From contig OZ234495.1 of NCBI GenBank assembly GCA_965153455.1, positions 25,044,875 through 25,108,874 on the forward strand: 64,000 bases of DNA. Direction: 5' to 3'. The translations under genes were made by a program, and so were the position numbers. The notes under the pieces are model-generated. The model had not been told where the DNA came from. It was given only the letters and a program-made list of their open reading frames with translations, and searched no databases. Shown one piece after another: positions 11,426-23,129 of the stretch (positions within the stretch are counted from its first letter, which is position 1; every line of letters begins with the position of its first letter). The stretch comes from Sphagnum compactum. Lineage: Eukaryota > Bryophyta > Sphagnopsida > Sphagnales.

Positions 11426-14400
11426 TGGTAAAAACGACATGTGCCCCGTAGGCCTTTCCTCTGTTAACAAGGTTCCCTGATTAATCTTTATCCTAATTGC
11501 CTTATTCATCCCGAATCACATACTCAGCTTACCCCCTTAACAGCTTAGCCAAAAAGGTTACCTTTATTTAGTATAGACTAGCCAAAGTACATATTCAAAA
11601 TGCCTATCCAAATTGACTTACCGAAAGTGCCTATCAAGAGTGACTACCAAAATTGCCTATCAAACTTCATATTTTTGGCATGTTGAAAAGGTCAAACCAA
11701 CCTTGATTGAAACAATTGATATAAAGTTGAAAAGCTCTTTCCAAGGCCTATAAGATGGACCCTTCAAACATTCAATTTGGAGGCCTTTTGAAGAAGTTAT
11801 GAGTTTTTGAAAATTTTCTTGAAAATATTCAATTTTTTTGTTAGTAACGACCAAGAGGATAAGTGACAAGGATAGTAGAACTACAAGACATAGACAACCT
11901 TAAATACCCCATTACTTATCATAGGCAATTAATTATAACTAGTCAATTGGAAAAGAAATGGTAGGAATTGAAAAGGGCTCTATAAAAGAGGATTGGGGCA
12001 TTATGGGGATGACCATATGGGAGGAATATAAGAAAGAAGGAAAGGGAGATGGAAGAGTGAAAATAACATTAGTTGATTGAATAGTTGAGAGAATTAAGAA
12101 GGCCATGCATTGGAACCTTCAATACCATGAAAATAATGTTGTTCTTCAAGTAATGGAGATGACACGACAATATTTTATTATGATTATTTTGGATTAATAA
12201 ATGATGGAATCATTTGTGCATGGATGTGGGAATGTCTATATGTACTTGTGTGTGCATGCACAACACGCTTTCTTATTTTAGGATAGAAATAGTTTGCATT
12301 TGTGTAGGAAGTTTTACCAAGATAGCTATTGACCACATGGAGTTTAACACATAGAATTTTTATGCCATGGTTATTATGGATATGTGGTATTTCTAGTAAT
12401 GGGGAATGACAATAATCCAATAGTGATACATTTTGCTATGTGTTATGATTTGGGCGTAAAAATATATTGTTAACAAACAACATGGATGATGAAAGGTGGG
12501 GAATAACAAAAATATCAGAATGTCAACAAGGAACAACAAAATGACAACAAACAATAACAAGGGTGTCAAAAAAGGACATTCAAAACACCAAGGGCACTAG
12601 TTTGGATATGAAATTTCCCTTTTTGTGCAATTGGGGACATCAAGATGTTGAGGGTTGAAGGCGTTGGATATGATGTTAGAGGACACTAAAAACTACATAG
12701 GGGATGTTATGGGCATTAGGTCGAAAAATATTTCATGTTTTACATATTTTTTGATCTAGGGGTCATTGGGAAGCATGGTAGGAAATACCTTTGGGGGACA
12801 TTGGATAGACCCCAAAAAATTGCTTTTGAAATAATGAAAGGTGCCAAAAAAAGACATCATAGATGTTATAAATGTTGATGTTCTAATAGGTGAAAATCAA
12901 ATATCACATTTGTTAAGGGCATACTTGTGTTGTCACTATAGGACATAATGGGCGAAAAGGTGTTGTCATTGTTGGACATAATGAAGTTGGATTGATTAGG
13001 ATAGAAGAGAAGGTAGTTTGAATTAGTTTCATAGCGGGAAAACTAGGAATGAACTTTGAAGGAGTTTTGATTTTGAATCATTAGAAGTTGTTTTTTGTTT
13101 AAAAGTTCATGCTCAAGCTAAAAGAAGATACTTGATGGAGAATAACATTTTTTATGACTCTTTGTACTTGTTTTTCAAATTTTGATTTCAATTAATCTTA
13201 GACTATTTTGAAATAAGTTAAGTTCATTGTAGATATGATTTTGGTTTAGATATGGATTTTGATCATTTTGATATGTTTGATTATTTATTTTTTGTAGATT
13301 TGTTTTTGTTACATATCTGATAATGTCAATGATAATATGTTAAAATACAGAATATGAATTAGAACATTAAAAAAATTTAACATTTAGCAACATTTTGGAA
13401 TTAATGGAAATGAAAATGTTTTCATGGACAATCTAGATATGATCATAGATTACCAATGTTTGGTAATTGATTATATTTTAAATAACTTATTTAAATAAAA
13501 TTTAAATACATTAATGTTTTGACCATATGTCAATTGATTGTCATTGGTAGTATGAAGTAGCATGAAACCCAAGTTCATATCTAATGAATCATGAGTAATG
13601 TAATTCATAATGTTGAATCTAGCAAACCATTATAATCTATTTTCTTTTCACAACAAGAAAACCATAGGTTGCTTCTTTAGTTTTGATGCAACTATGCAAA
13701 ACATTTTGTTGTGATTTAGGCACATAATGAACTTGACAAGCATGACATAATTTCTAGCAAGAAGAAAGTGTTTAACAAATCTTTAATTTAAAAATATGTA
13801 ATAATGTTCTTCAATACTTGATTTACTAGACTTGTTTATCCTGTTTAGATTTAGTAATATTTTTAACAAACATTGTATCACATTGTCTTTTTTTTTTCAT
13901 GTGTTCGTTGTTTTAGGGACTATTGTTATTTTCATAAACACCAATTACACTTTCTTCTAATGAATTATGGAAATTCAAGTTTTCATGAGTAGAATTACAT
14001 TTTGGAAATTAAAAGAAACTACGTTGACATAAAATCTTTGGTTTCCAAGTAAGTTTTGCATGTTTTCATTAATTTTATACCCTTTTTACTTTTGTTAATA
14101 TTAATACCATGACAAAAGTAACAAATGGTATGAAATTAATGAAAACAAAAGTAACAAATATTAACAAATTTAAAAGTAATATTAACAAAAGCAATCTAAT
14201 ATTAATTATATGTCACATGTAATGTCAAATTTGTTAACATAGCTAGTGCTCAAAGAATCTTTAACATGTTTTTCCATAGGTTTAAAATGATTATTTTCAT
14301 ATTTTATGTTTAAGGTTTTAATCATATACATTATGTTACGATAATGGTGATGATTATCATCTTTTTAGGTTGTAAATGTTCTCCATTGAAAATATATTTG

Positions 14401-14600
14401 AACTGATCACATTTTTAATCATTTGACAAAAATAAAATGGAGTTTCAAAACTGATTAAAAAATGATAAAATGCTGTCAAATAAGGATTAAATGTTTTTGG
14501 GGTAAAATTATCAATGTACATTTACACAAAGACATGATTATAAATCAATTGCATGTTCATGACTTTGTGATTTATTTAAGTTTTGATGCCCAAATCAAAC
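11426..14600. other. AT-rich stretch with presumed LTR remnant, no gene seen
   Basis: The right part of element A (its 5' LTR) should start here, but its outer border cannot be placed because there is no partner LTR. The rest, to about 14600, is AT-rich with short open frames only and no recognisable protein motif. A TATA-like CTATAAAAG lies near 11980, on the plus strand. Confidence 0.6.
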
Positions 14601-15769
14601 TATATATAATCTATAGAAGAATTCAAAATGAGTGAAAATTTACATGTTATACTCTTGATATTATATGCAATCCCAATTTTTGTTAAAATTGTGTACACTG
14701 TAACTTGTAAACACCACTTTGTCAATTGTGCCATGAAGCACTTCTCATATGCTTCTCATATGGGACAACAAGCCATCAGAAGCATGCACACAAACTTGGA
14801 ACACATCCAAGCATAGCTCAGACATGAAACCCATCTTATCAAATGCATTGTCCAATTTTCAAAGAAAAAAACTGCTATTGAGAACATGGAAATCTGTGCT
14901 TCTAGATGGAGCTCACAAATGTCTGCTCAGTCAGACCCAGAGAGAGGGAGAGAGAGAGAGATGGGGTGGAATCAAACTTAGAAGGCCATGATTTGCTCAA
15001 ACTATGCTGCCAATGGTGAGCTCTAATAACTGCATTCTTCCTCAGTTGATTCAAGATCAGGGAGAAAGAGATTCAGCATTCCAAGGGTAAGACATGGATA
15101 ACACAGCTCAAAGCTTTCAACAAATGGAGATGGATTCAGACAGGCATCGAGCAAAGTGAACTCAGTCAGTCCTGCAGAGAACATGAGCAAAGCAAGTGCA
15201 GTGGGTATGTAACAGAAAATAAGTAGCAGCTGGGAAAGTCAACAGCTTACAGCTTCAACTCCCTGTTCACGAAGTGATTCCTCACAACACTCATCTCTTG
15301 GCAGTACTCAGAGACCCAACATTCAGTTTCCACAGCTTGCTGAGCTGCACAATGACAGGAATCTGTCATCAATCCTGAGACTGATGTTGGGCAGATGACA
15401 CAAATCTGAAGCAGCTACTAGGTACACAGGAAATTTGAGATAACTGTTGCTGTTCAACTCTGCAAAAGAGAAACAAGATGATATGACAGCCACAGGAATG
15501 TGAGACACGAAAGGAAAATACTGAACAAAAACTGGAATCCACAAAATGCTAACTTCATGTTCACAAGAAGATTGAATGAATGCATCACCACTGATTGTTG
15601 GACATTCCAGTACTGGGACTATAACTCTGTTTTAGTGCAATCTGTCACAGAAACCCCCCATGGATGAGAGCTCCATGGAATATGATAGTTTAATACACTG
15701 TGTTCAGTAGCTTTGGCCTTTGCAGCAGAACCAAATTACCATCTCAAAAACATTGAGACGCAGAAACTC
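14600..15769. other. Downstream flank of RAD51B, no gene seen
   Basis: Base composition rises to gene-like levels compared with the AT-rich DNA on the left, and a short GA-rich tract lies at about 14938-14962. This is probably the 3' UTR and downstream flank of the minus-strand RAD51B gene. The longest minus-strand frame here (15323-15544) has no recognisable motif. Confidence 0.5.
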
Positions 15770-18700
15770 TTATCCACTATTTTGGATTGTCATTTTGCCC
15801 CCGTCACTAGCCTCAAAAGTTTGCCTGCCTTTCTGTTGAATCCCTGATAATGTAACCTCATACTGGAATGCAAGTGTTGCAGATAAGGGTGATTTTGCAA
15901 TCTTGATGAAGCGCTCTCCTGAAAAACAATCTTACATGAGTCACCAGCAAGCACCCAATTCAAATGCTTCATCTCCTTTTGACCAAATGGAGCCTCTCAA
16001 GCGTATTCCAAGTTCTTTTTTCTGATAAAAACAGCAGCACAAATGAGCCTGTCAATATATGAACAACCCAGTGTGAGAATATCTTTGCACCTGAAATTGA
16101 TTCCATGATGAGGCGAATGTTGACAGAGTGTGCCCACTTTGTTCCAAGGGCTGCTGTTAACTGGAGCTCAGGCCCATCTGGAATTCCCGCATTTGTCATG
16201 ACACTTGATTTTGCCTTGTCTGTGAAAGTCACATCTTTGCCTCCAAATCCAGTTTCGGCTCTTACTTGATTTGTGACAACAACAGGCATCCTAAAGGATT
16301 CTGCCAAAAACCTAAAACCATAACACCAACCTTCCAAAATATTGATTGTTTAATTGAGAATGAGGAAAGAACCATGGACCACCAGCAGCTCCACATAGAA
16401 GACGGTGGATAGAACAAAGAGCAATCTATGATTAAATCTTAAGACACCAGGACTATCTTACAAACACATGATGTTTAAAAGGCACAAGATCAAAATCTGA
16501 TGAAGTATATAATCTGTGAAAGCAAAGTAAGAGGCCTTTGCAAAAGCTCAAAGCAAAATGCTTGAGTTCAAAACAAAAGAGGAGGACAACTTCAGTAGGA
16601 AACTTTACTTGAGTACTGATGCCAGCTGTCCAAGAACCTCTTGTCTCTGAATGATACGATCGCGTCCATACTCACTGTGAACAAGCACAAATGCTCTTCA
16701 ACAAGAACTACTGTCTTGGTAATGTTCTCTACAATGCACATCAATGCCTAAATGGACCTCATGGGATTCTCAGGAATAAAGAAGAAAAGGTCCCATACCT
16801 GAGCACAAGAGCAGCAATACTGTCGATCACAAGAAGCTTGATCCGGTGTTCAATAATTGCTTCCTCCAGTCCCTGCAATCTGAAGATCTCACCACAGCCA
16901 AGGCACAGAAAAACTCAACAGAAAAGCTCACAAAGCTTCCACAGCCTACAACATGTTTCTGACAGTGGAAGTTCAAGTCAACAACCATCCTGATTTATAA
17001 ATACAAATAAACATAGCTGCTGAGCAACAAAATCTGAGTTGGGTTGATGAACAAAAACATTGTTGGTGAGCAGAAGGGCAATTAGCACCTTGCACCTTTG
17101 CAAAAGATCAGCCACAGAAGAAGGATGAAGCACAAGAACATGAGCAGCAAGCTGCAAGTTCCATTGGCCACAACTTCAGATGTCTGTTCTCTTATGATCT
17201 GAGACACATTTCATCAACACATTTCTGTTCACAATAACAATTTGGAAGACCTTGAAACTTATGTACCTGCTGCAGCAAATTGTCCCCCAAAACTTCTGGG
17301 GATAGGGAGTGAGCTATCTCAATCAACCTGTTACAGATCTATCTACCCAGTCAATATTCCAACCTCCCAGTTGCCACAACAGCTGCACGTTTGACATTCC
17401 TAGTCATCTGTCAACTGATCCAGAAACAAAAAGCAGACATCATGGAGACACCCAGTAGAAACAAACACCAAGAATTTGCATTCTAATTTACCTGCCCGAA
17501 GTGAATTTGTGCTCTGTGTCAATGTAGATCACACCACTGTTGAGCCCACCAAGAGCTTCAGGCATACTTGTCAAGGCCGACAGCATCAGACATAACTGCA
17601 AGAAATCAGAAATCAAGACATGAAGTAAGCCCACCAAAAACCTGTCAAAACTGTTACAGGATAATAAGAGGCCAAAACTGAACTTCTGTCGCATTTCCAG
17701 AAGCAACACGAAGACTCAGTCATGGTGATGTTGACTAGCCCTCAAGAAAGAGATAGCTTGCATAATAATGCATACTGCAACAGAAAGCAAATTTACTCAT
17801 ACCTGAGTCTTTCCAATGCCTGCAGGTCCCACTACCTCTGTAACAATCCCAAAGGGAATGCCGCCCCAAAGTGCACCATCAAGACCTTGTAGTCCTGTTG
17901 GCAGATGCCCATAAGCTGGCTCGGTCTTTGCACGTTCCTTCATAATGTCCAAAACCTGTAGAATCAAGAAAAAATGCTTCAGACTAGTGTGGACATTAAA
18001 AAATTAACCACATTCCAGGATGACCCTGGGAGTGTAAATGGCAGATTGCACAAGAAAAAATTCATACAAATTTTGAGCTCACAACATGCACCACTGCATG
18101 CTTACATACAGGATGAAAAACACACACAATCTTGTCTATGTTTTATTTTTCTCAAGAAAGCTTCTTCTCTGTAGAACAGAGAAAAACAGTTTGAACGAAG
18201 GTTTTCCAGACTTACTGAGTGACATGGGGGACACACTTTTTGACTTATGAATGCCACTGCTGACAACAAAGCCTCCATGGGCACATCCAAAAGTTCCATC
18301 AACTCCAGCTCTGTCTTGCACAGTACATCCTGAACCCAGCAGCAGTGACATTTGAGAACTGGAAACTTTAAAATACAAAGTCTTCAAGAGACGGATTGTG
18401 GAGCACAACTAATAAACAAATAGTGAAACACATGCAGCTTTCAACTCTATCAGGTAAATGGGCCCCTTCAAATATATTGGGTAAATTTCTTCTGAGGTTT
18501 CATTGAAGTAAAGCAGCACACAGATTGTGCTCTGTGTGTCCAATGAAATGCCCACACGCACACAGACCTCCCTCCTAATCTTGTTGGAAGATGAAAAGAA
18601 TGGTTGTCAAAGGTTTTGCAGTGTGGATTACACAGAAGAGATATCTTCCAAGAAAAGTTAGAGTCCTAATAAAGTCAATAGCATATGTAACTCTATGCAC

Positions 18701-19211
18701 ACATGCACTGCACAAAACAATGTAAACAAACAAAACACTCTGCCAACATCTCCCAATTTTTTTCCAATTTTTTTTGTTTTTATTTCTGATTGGAACAGCA
18801 CCCCCAGATCTATCAGCTTACACGACCAGCAGTTGGCACCTAGGAGAAGAAACCAACTGGAAAGGAAGAAGACTTGGTCACGATGGTTTGTTGGTCTTGC
18901 ACTCAAAAGAGACATAGTTTTAAACCCCAAACCCTAAACCCTAGAATCCTCCTCTTTCAAGCTGCAACAAGCTTGTGACGAAGGTAAGCTTCATTTCCAT
19001 GTTTAGTTTGTCCTTGTACAAGCAAGCCAGCCAGCCAGCCATCTCTCAGAAGTAAAATACAGACAAGAAATCACCAGGGTACAGAAATTCAGCAACAAAA
19101 ACAAGAGATTTATGAAGGATTTCGTACTTTGGCAGTGAGAAGATTGCGAGCAGTGAAGACATGGGCGACTTTCTCCTCCACCCCCATCCTGTTCACCTTC
19201 CTGCCTGCCAT
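15770..19211 (-). CDS. RAD51B: DNA repair protein RAD51B homologue, 10 exons
   Basis: RecA/RAD51-family ATPase of the RAD51 paralogue complex, acting in the nucleus in homologous recombination. Exons, all GT-AG and phase-consistent: 19128-19211, 18216-18329, 17803-17955, 17492-17595, 17267-17327, 17089-17151, 16799-16872, 16609-16674, 16091-16311, 15770-15918. They total 1089 nt, or 362 aa; plant RAD51B is about 370 aa. The N-terminal helix-hairpin region has TARNLLTAK and TELELMELLDVPMEAL. Walker A is GPAGIGKT (residues 109-116) and Walker B is KLLVIDS (205-211). VVVTNQVR and AALGTKWAHSVNIRLIMES are the RAD51B-type C-terminal core, followed by RFIKIAKSPLSATLAF. The start is the first ATG in frame, and the second Met (residue 9) is also conserved in the family. 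It looks intact. Exon 6 (17089-17151) is the least certain: its acceptor was chosen by phase. Confidence 0.93.
18929..18944 (-). promoter_or_regulatory. Telo-box pair in RAD51B intron 1
   Basis: The plus strand carries AAACCCTAAACCCTAG, two overlapping telo boxes, inside the first RAD51B intron, about 190 bp after the first exon. In plants, telo boxes (AAACCCTAA) near the transcription start are common in genes for replication, repair and translation. Confidence 0.6.
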
Positions 19212-20334
19212 CGATTCCTTTTCCTCTCAACTCCTTTTGCAATCCTTGTAACCTACCTGCCGCACGGCTGCCGCATGTAAAACTTCATCAAATCCATTCC
19301 ATTGTCGCAGTTACCAAAAGACGAGCGAGCGACCGAGATGGAGAGAAAATTCTCCATACTAAGAAACAAGTCACAGAAGAGGAGTCAAGTGTTCATGGGT
19401 TCCGCAGTTTTCGTGGGTTTCCTACAGAACCCAGACGGACTTGTTTTCTTCGTCTTCTCAAACATTGCTTGCGCTATAACATCGCAGGAGGGCTTTTCTT
19501 TTAGGATTTAGGGTTTAGGGAAGGACTTTTTTCTCAAGAGCTCTCAGATTTTGAGAGTTCAATTTCTGGGTTCTTTGATCTGCTCTGAGTTTCTTCATCT
19601 GGTTGCAGGGCACAAGCATTGGGTAACGGAATTTAAGTGTGGTTCAAATTTGTTGCAGCAGCTTTTTATTTGTATGATGGGCAGTTTCTGGCACAAAAAG
19701 GAGAGAGAATATGGCACTGGCAGCAGCAGGGGTGAAATCTGAAATGCATGCTAACATGCTAATTGTAGAGATCGAATTCACAATGTTACTTTCCAAACAC
19801 ACAGGCAGGTAGGCAGTCATATCCAATGGTGGATTCAAGTGATACCAATGACATGTTGATAGCTAACAATGACTTTCATGCAATTCCTAAGGTAGTTCAT
19901 GAAAGTGATCATCAGCAACTCAATCACTGATCCAACCGGAAGCAATTCAATCCTGGTGTTCTGGTCACAGGCTCAGCAATGCTTTGAAGTCAGATAAGTG
20001 TGCAGCATCATCTACAGCTTTTTCTTTCATCTCCTACTCCATTCCTCCAACCATCTGCAATGGGTGGAATTCATTCCTGTCCCCTTATGAGCTCTCTCTT
20101 CACCAGTCAGATATATGCATCTTTGTGGAGTTTAAACAACAACTGATCATCAGGAATTCACTGCACATTACTGCATGCAACAAGTAGTCTATTTGCTGTA
20201 ATGAAAAGATACCATAGAAGAATTTTGGCCAGTTTGTCCCCGCGTGCCCACATCAAAACAGGAGCTATGTCATTCATACTTCTGCTCAAAAGACTAAATT
20301 ATACCTTCTAACGCAGCTTTTAAGGCAGGGAATT
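19212..20334. other. RAD51B upstream region, no gene seen
   Basis: This stretch should contain the RAD51B promoter and 5' UTR. Short plus-strand frames, such as a 34-codon ATG frame at 19826-19930, have no recognisable features. Confidence 0.5.
19506..19520 (-). promoter_or_regulatory. Telo-box pair upstream of RAD51B
   Basis: The plus strand reads ATTTAGGGTTTAGGG, which on the RAD51B sense strand is a double CCCTAAA motif about 295 bp upstream of the start codon. Position and family knowledge suggest a promoter element of RAD51B. The two telo-box clusters face opposite ways around exon 1. Confidence 0.55.
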
Positions 20335-20448
20335 TCACGTACCAATCACTACATTACAAAGGCTATAAGAATCTTCTTGTGCCTGTTCAGCAGCATCTAC
20401 TCTGTCTTTTAGGTTCAACTGTGCCTTCAGACCACTGCCCAAGGTAAC
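20335..20448 (-). CDS. Possible terminal exon of an unrecognised minus-strand gene
   Basis: On the minus strand a good acceptor (TGCTTGTTCAG) is followed by 38 codons ending in TGA. The peptide is heptad-like: GSGLKAQLNLKDRVDAAEQA, then QEDSYSLCNVVIG. It reads like coding sequence rather than intergenic DNA. I could not join it in phase to the candidate exons at 22407-22993, so whether both belong to one gene is unknown. No family was recognised. Confidence 0.3.
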   Translation of the reverse strand, partial: VTLGSGLKAQLNLKDRVDAAEQAQEDSYSLCNVVIGT

Positions 20449-22406
20449 CTGAACAAGCAGGAAAACAGAACATGCAAGATGAAAAAGACACAACCGCATT
20501 AGAGAGTGTTAAGCTTGCAAACTGTGGGAAATAAATTCTGACATTGTATAGAAGCACATGTTTGTAGAGCAGTCAATGCTGCAGAGCGTCTATGGAGACT
20601 GACACTAAGCACTGGACATCACCCAATAGGAGAATTGAGTCTAAGTTGAGAGATCAATTTCTGAAGGAAAAAAGGGTGTATAGGTCTCAGGAGAAGGGCA
20701 TAGAATTGCATAGGTATATCAGACTGAAGGTCAAGATTCATTCACCAGCAGTCATGGGTTCGCCAGATTGGGAATTGTGTTCCAAGAATACACACACAGG
20801 ATTTTAGGAAGCTCGCAGAAAGGGTGAGGTCTTGCCACAAGGAGGATACAGTAAGACTAAATTCTCCTCAGCATTGTGAAAGCTGATCCCAAGCTCCATT
20901 TAGAATCAAATAATCATGGGTTGGCATCCTTGCATCAGGAGACAGTGTAGTGGTGATGCTCAAAAAATCATCCTGCTTCGAAAACCTTGTAGAGTGAGAT
21001 TCAATCCTTTGCAGCCTGCTGTTCAAATCATATTACAAACATGAAAGTACTGCACCTAGCTTAGCACTGGAAAGCTAGACCAACCCTTGCACAAACAGTC
21101 ACCAGGGAATGATGTTCAAGAGGTTCAAAGAGATGTGACCATCTCACCATCTCACCATCTGTGAAAGGTGAAGCACCTCCAAATCTCTTGAACAGGTTCA
21201 TAGAGATGTTCAAGAGATCCAAAGCATCACTATAAGCCCAGAAAAAATAAGCTCTAAGGTTATGATTAGAAACCTTACAGAAATGATGTCTGTACCCCTC
21301 CACACTTAATCCAACTTTCATACTACACTCTCATCATAACCCTATCTGCCAACTATCAGACTAGAAGCTGAACTGGGCAAGACATCCAGAGGCAGGATAT
21401 GAAGAAATTTAAACTCTAGCTAGAAGAAAAGAATTTGAGGGGAGGCCAAAATGCAGGTGCTCCACAAGAAATGGTTCAAACCTGCAACACAGTATGGGTA
21501 GCAGGTAAGGGAGCTCTGAGAGCTTGGAACTTACTTGTGCCAACTGCTGTGTTTTGCACATACTTAAGATCATCATAAACCCATTCCATACCACCCTCTC
21601 AGATTTTTCTTACTTCTTGAAGACCTGTATTTCTTTCCATCTCTGTCCTTGTGACCTCTGAACTGGCGACCCTCTCACCATCCCATTTTCCATTCCTTGC
21701 TCAACAGAATTCGAAGCCTGAAGCTTTCCCACCCCACATTGCAGGCCCTGGGTTGATTCTGAAATCATTGGCCCCATGCCCATGATATCCACCTCCAGAA
21801 CCTATTTGTTCTCAGTGCTCTGAGGTCAGTAGATCTCAGACCAACATGCACATTCTCCATGCTCACACACAAGATTGCTCCTTCTCCCCCATTCCCTGCA
21901 ACATCTGTGGCTTCCACATCCCCCATTGTTCTCCTTTCACTACTGCCAAAAGCACCCGATGGGAAACTTATCCCTTCTACCATCATTAGCAGGTCCCTTT
22001 TGCACTGTACAGATCTCTGTAGCTCCATCTTTATCAAAAGTGTGACATCTCCTGGATGAGCAGCGAGAGTGAAAGCCTTTTTGTGTTACAACACTCAGGA
22101 TTGAGGAGCAAATGGACACAGAAGAGGGCCAAATATCTATCTGACCGCAGAGGAGCACAGAGACTCCTGAGTTTCTCTAACCTAGACAAAATTGTTTGAA
22201 GGAAGAGTAAAACAAAATGAAACAGACTTTGCTACAAAAATGATACAGCAGATTCAAAGAACAGCATTCAACCAGAGACTCATTTCCTGCAATCATGTTG
22301 ACTCCTCTGAGTAAAAAAATGAGACAGAAGGGCACAGAATATGAAAAAGCGAAGGACTCTGTCATACCAAAAGGGTGGAGGGGATCACAAATATCACAGT
22401 ACTTAC

Positions 22407-22993
22407 CAGGGACATGTCACCATCATGGAGGCTAGTTGATCTTTCTTTCAAGCTTCCACTAAAGTGCATACATAGCCTACAACACCACTGGAGAGAGGAA
22501 AGGGACACACAAACATGGGTAAGGATATTTAATAACTTGAATTACGAACATGGTTTAAGCAAAATGACTAGTGAGGGAACCCAAACTGTCATTGCAGTAG
22601 TTAGATGAGCACACTAATGCCATCACCATGACTGCTGCACTTTCACTCCAAAGAGCATCAAGATTGCTATCAACAATTTCACTGCATGCAAACTCACACT
22701 TCATAAGAAGTCCTTTCCAGCACAAAAGCATGCTTGTTATGATGGAACTTTCCTCTGGAATTTGTGCTTACCAAGGTCATCAATGTATTTTCCAGTAGTT
22801 GAGCTTTCACCAAACCCAGCCCATCCCAGCTGGTTTTAGACCAGGGTTAGCTCCAGGTCGCTAGGTCAGTAACTCATCACCAGTGTCAATAAGCCGGTAA
22901 AAATATCATTACCTTGAACAGTGATTTCAAAGGTTTTGGAATGTTCTCAATCCTAGTTAGGCTTGAAATACCTGCTGGGACAGATGGATACAT
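22407..22993 (-). CDS. Candidate gene of unknown function, first four exons
   Basis: Four short minus-strand segments join with canonical GT-AG borders and matching phase: 22913-22993, 22772-22829, 22627-22681 and 22407-22458. An ATG at 22993, directly preceded by an in-frame TAA, starts MYPSVPAGISSLTRIENIPK. The later exons give GFGESSTTGKYIDDL, KLLIAILMLFGVKVQQS (possibly a hydrophobic helix) and KERSTSLHDGDMSL. An open stretch at about 22040-22190 (EKLRSLCAPLRSDRYLALFC) may continue the protein, but its acceptor phase is not settled. I recognise no family. The start lies only 136 bp beyond the DnaJ stop on the same strand. The short exons could be chance; transcript data would decide. Confidence 0.38.
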
Positions 22994-23129
22994 TTAGAAC
23001 ATTTGCATATTTTCTGGAGGTCAACATTTGCAAAAAAATTTGGTACATATGACAATATCTGTCTTGCATTGGGCCTTCTGTTTGTTCCATGCAATAAGCA
23101 GACTGAAGAAGAACCACCTTAGAATTAAT

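Noticed and set aside
19302-19511. Divergent plus-strand gene sharing the RAD51B promoter
   Set aside because: Only short frames, no ATG-started protein of note and no continuing exons recognised.
20870-21015. Coding-like minus-strand stretch (RIESHSTRFSKQDDFLSI)
   Set aside because: Its only plausible donor gives the wrong phase for the exon at 20335-20448, and no other joining could be supported.
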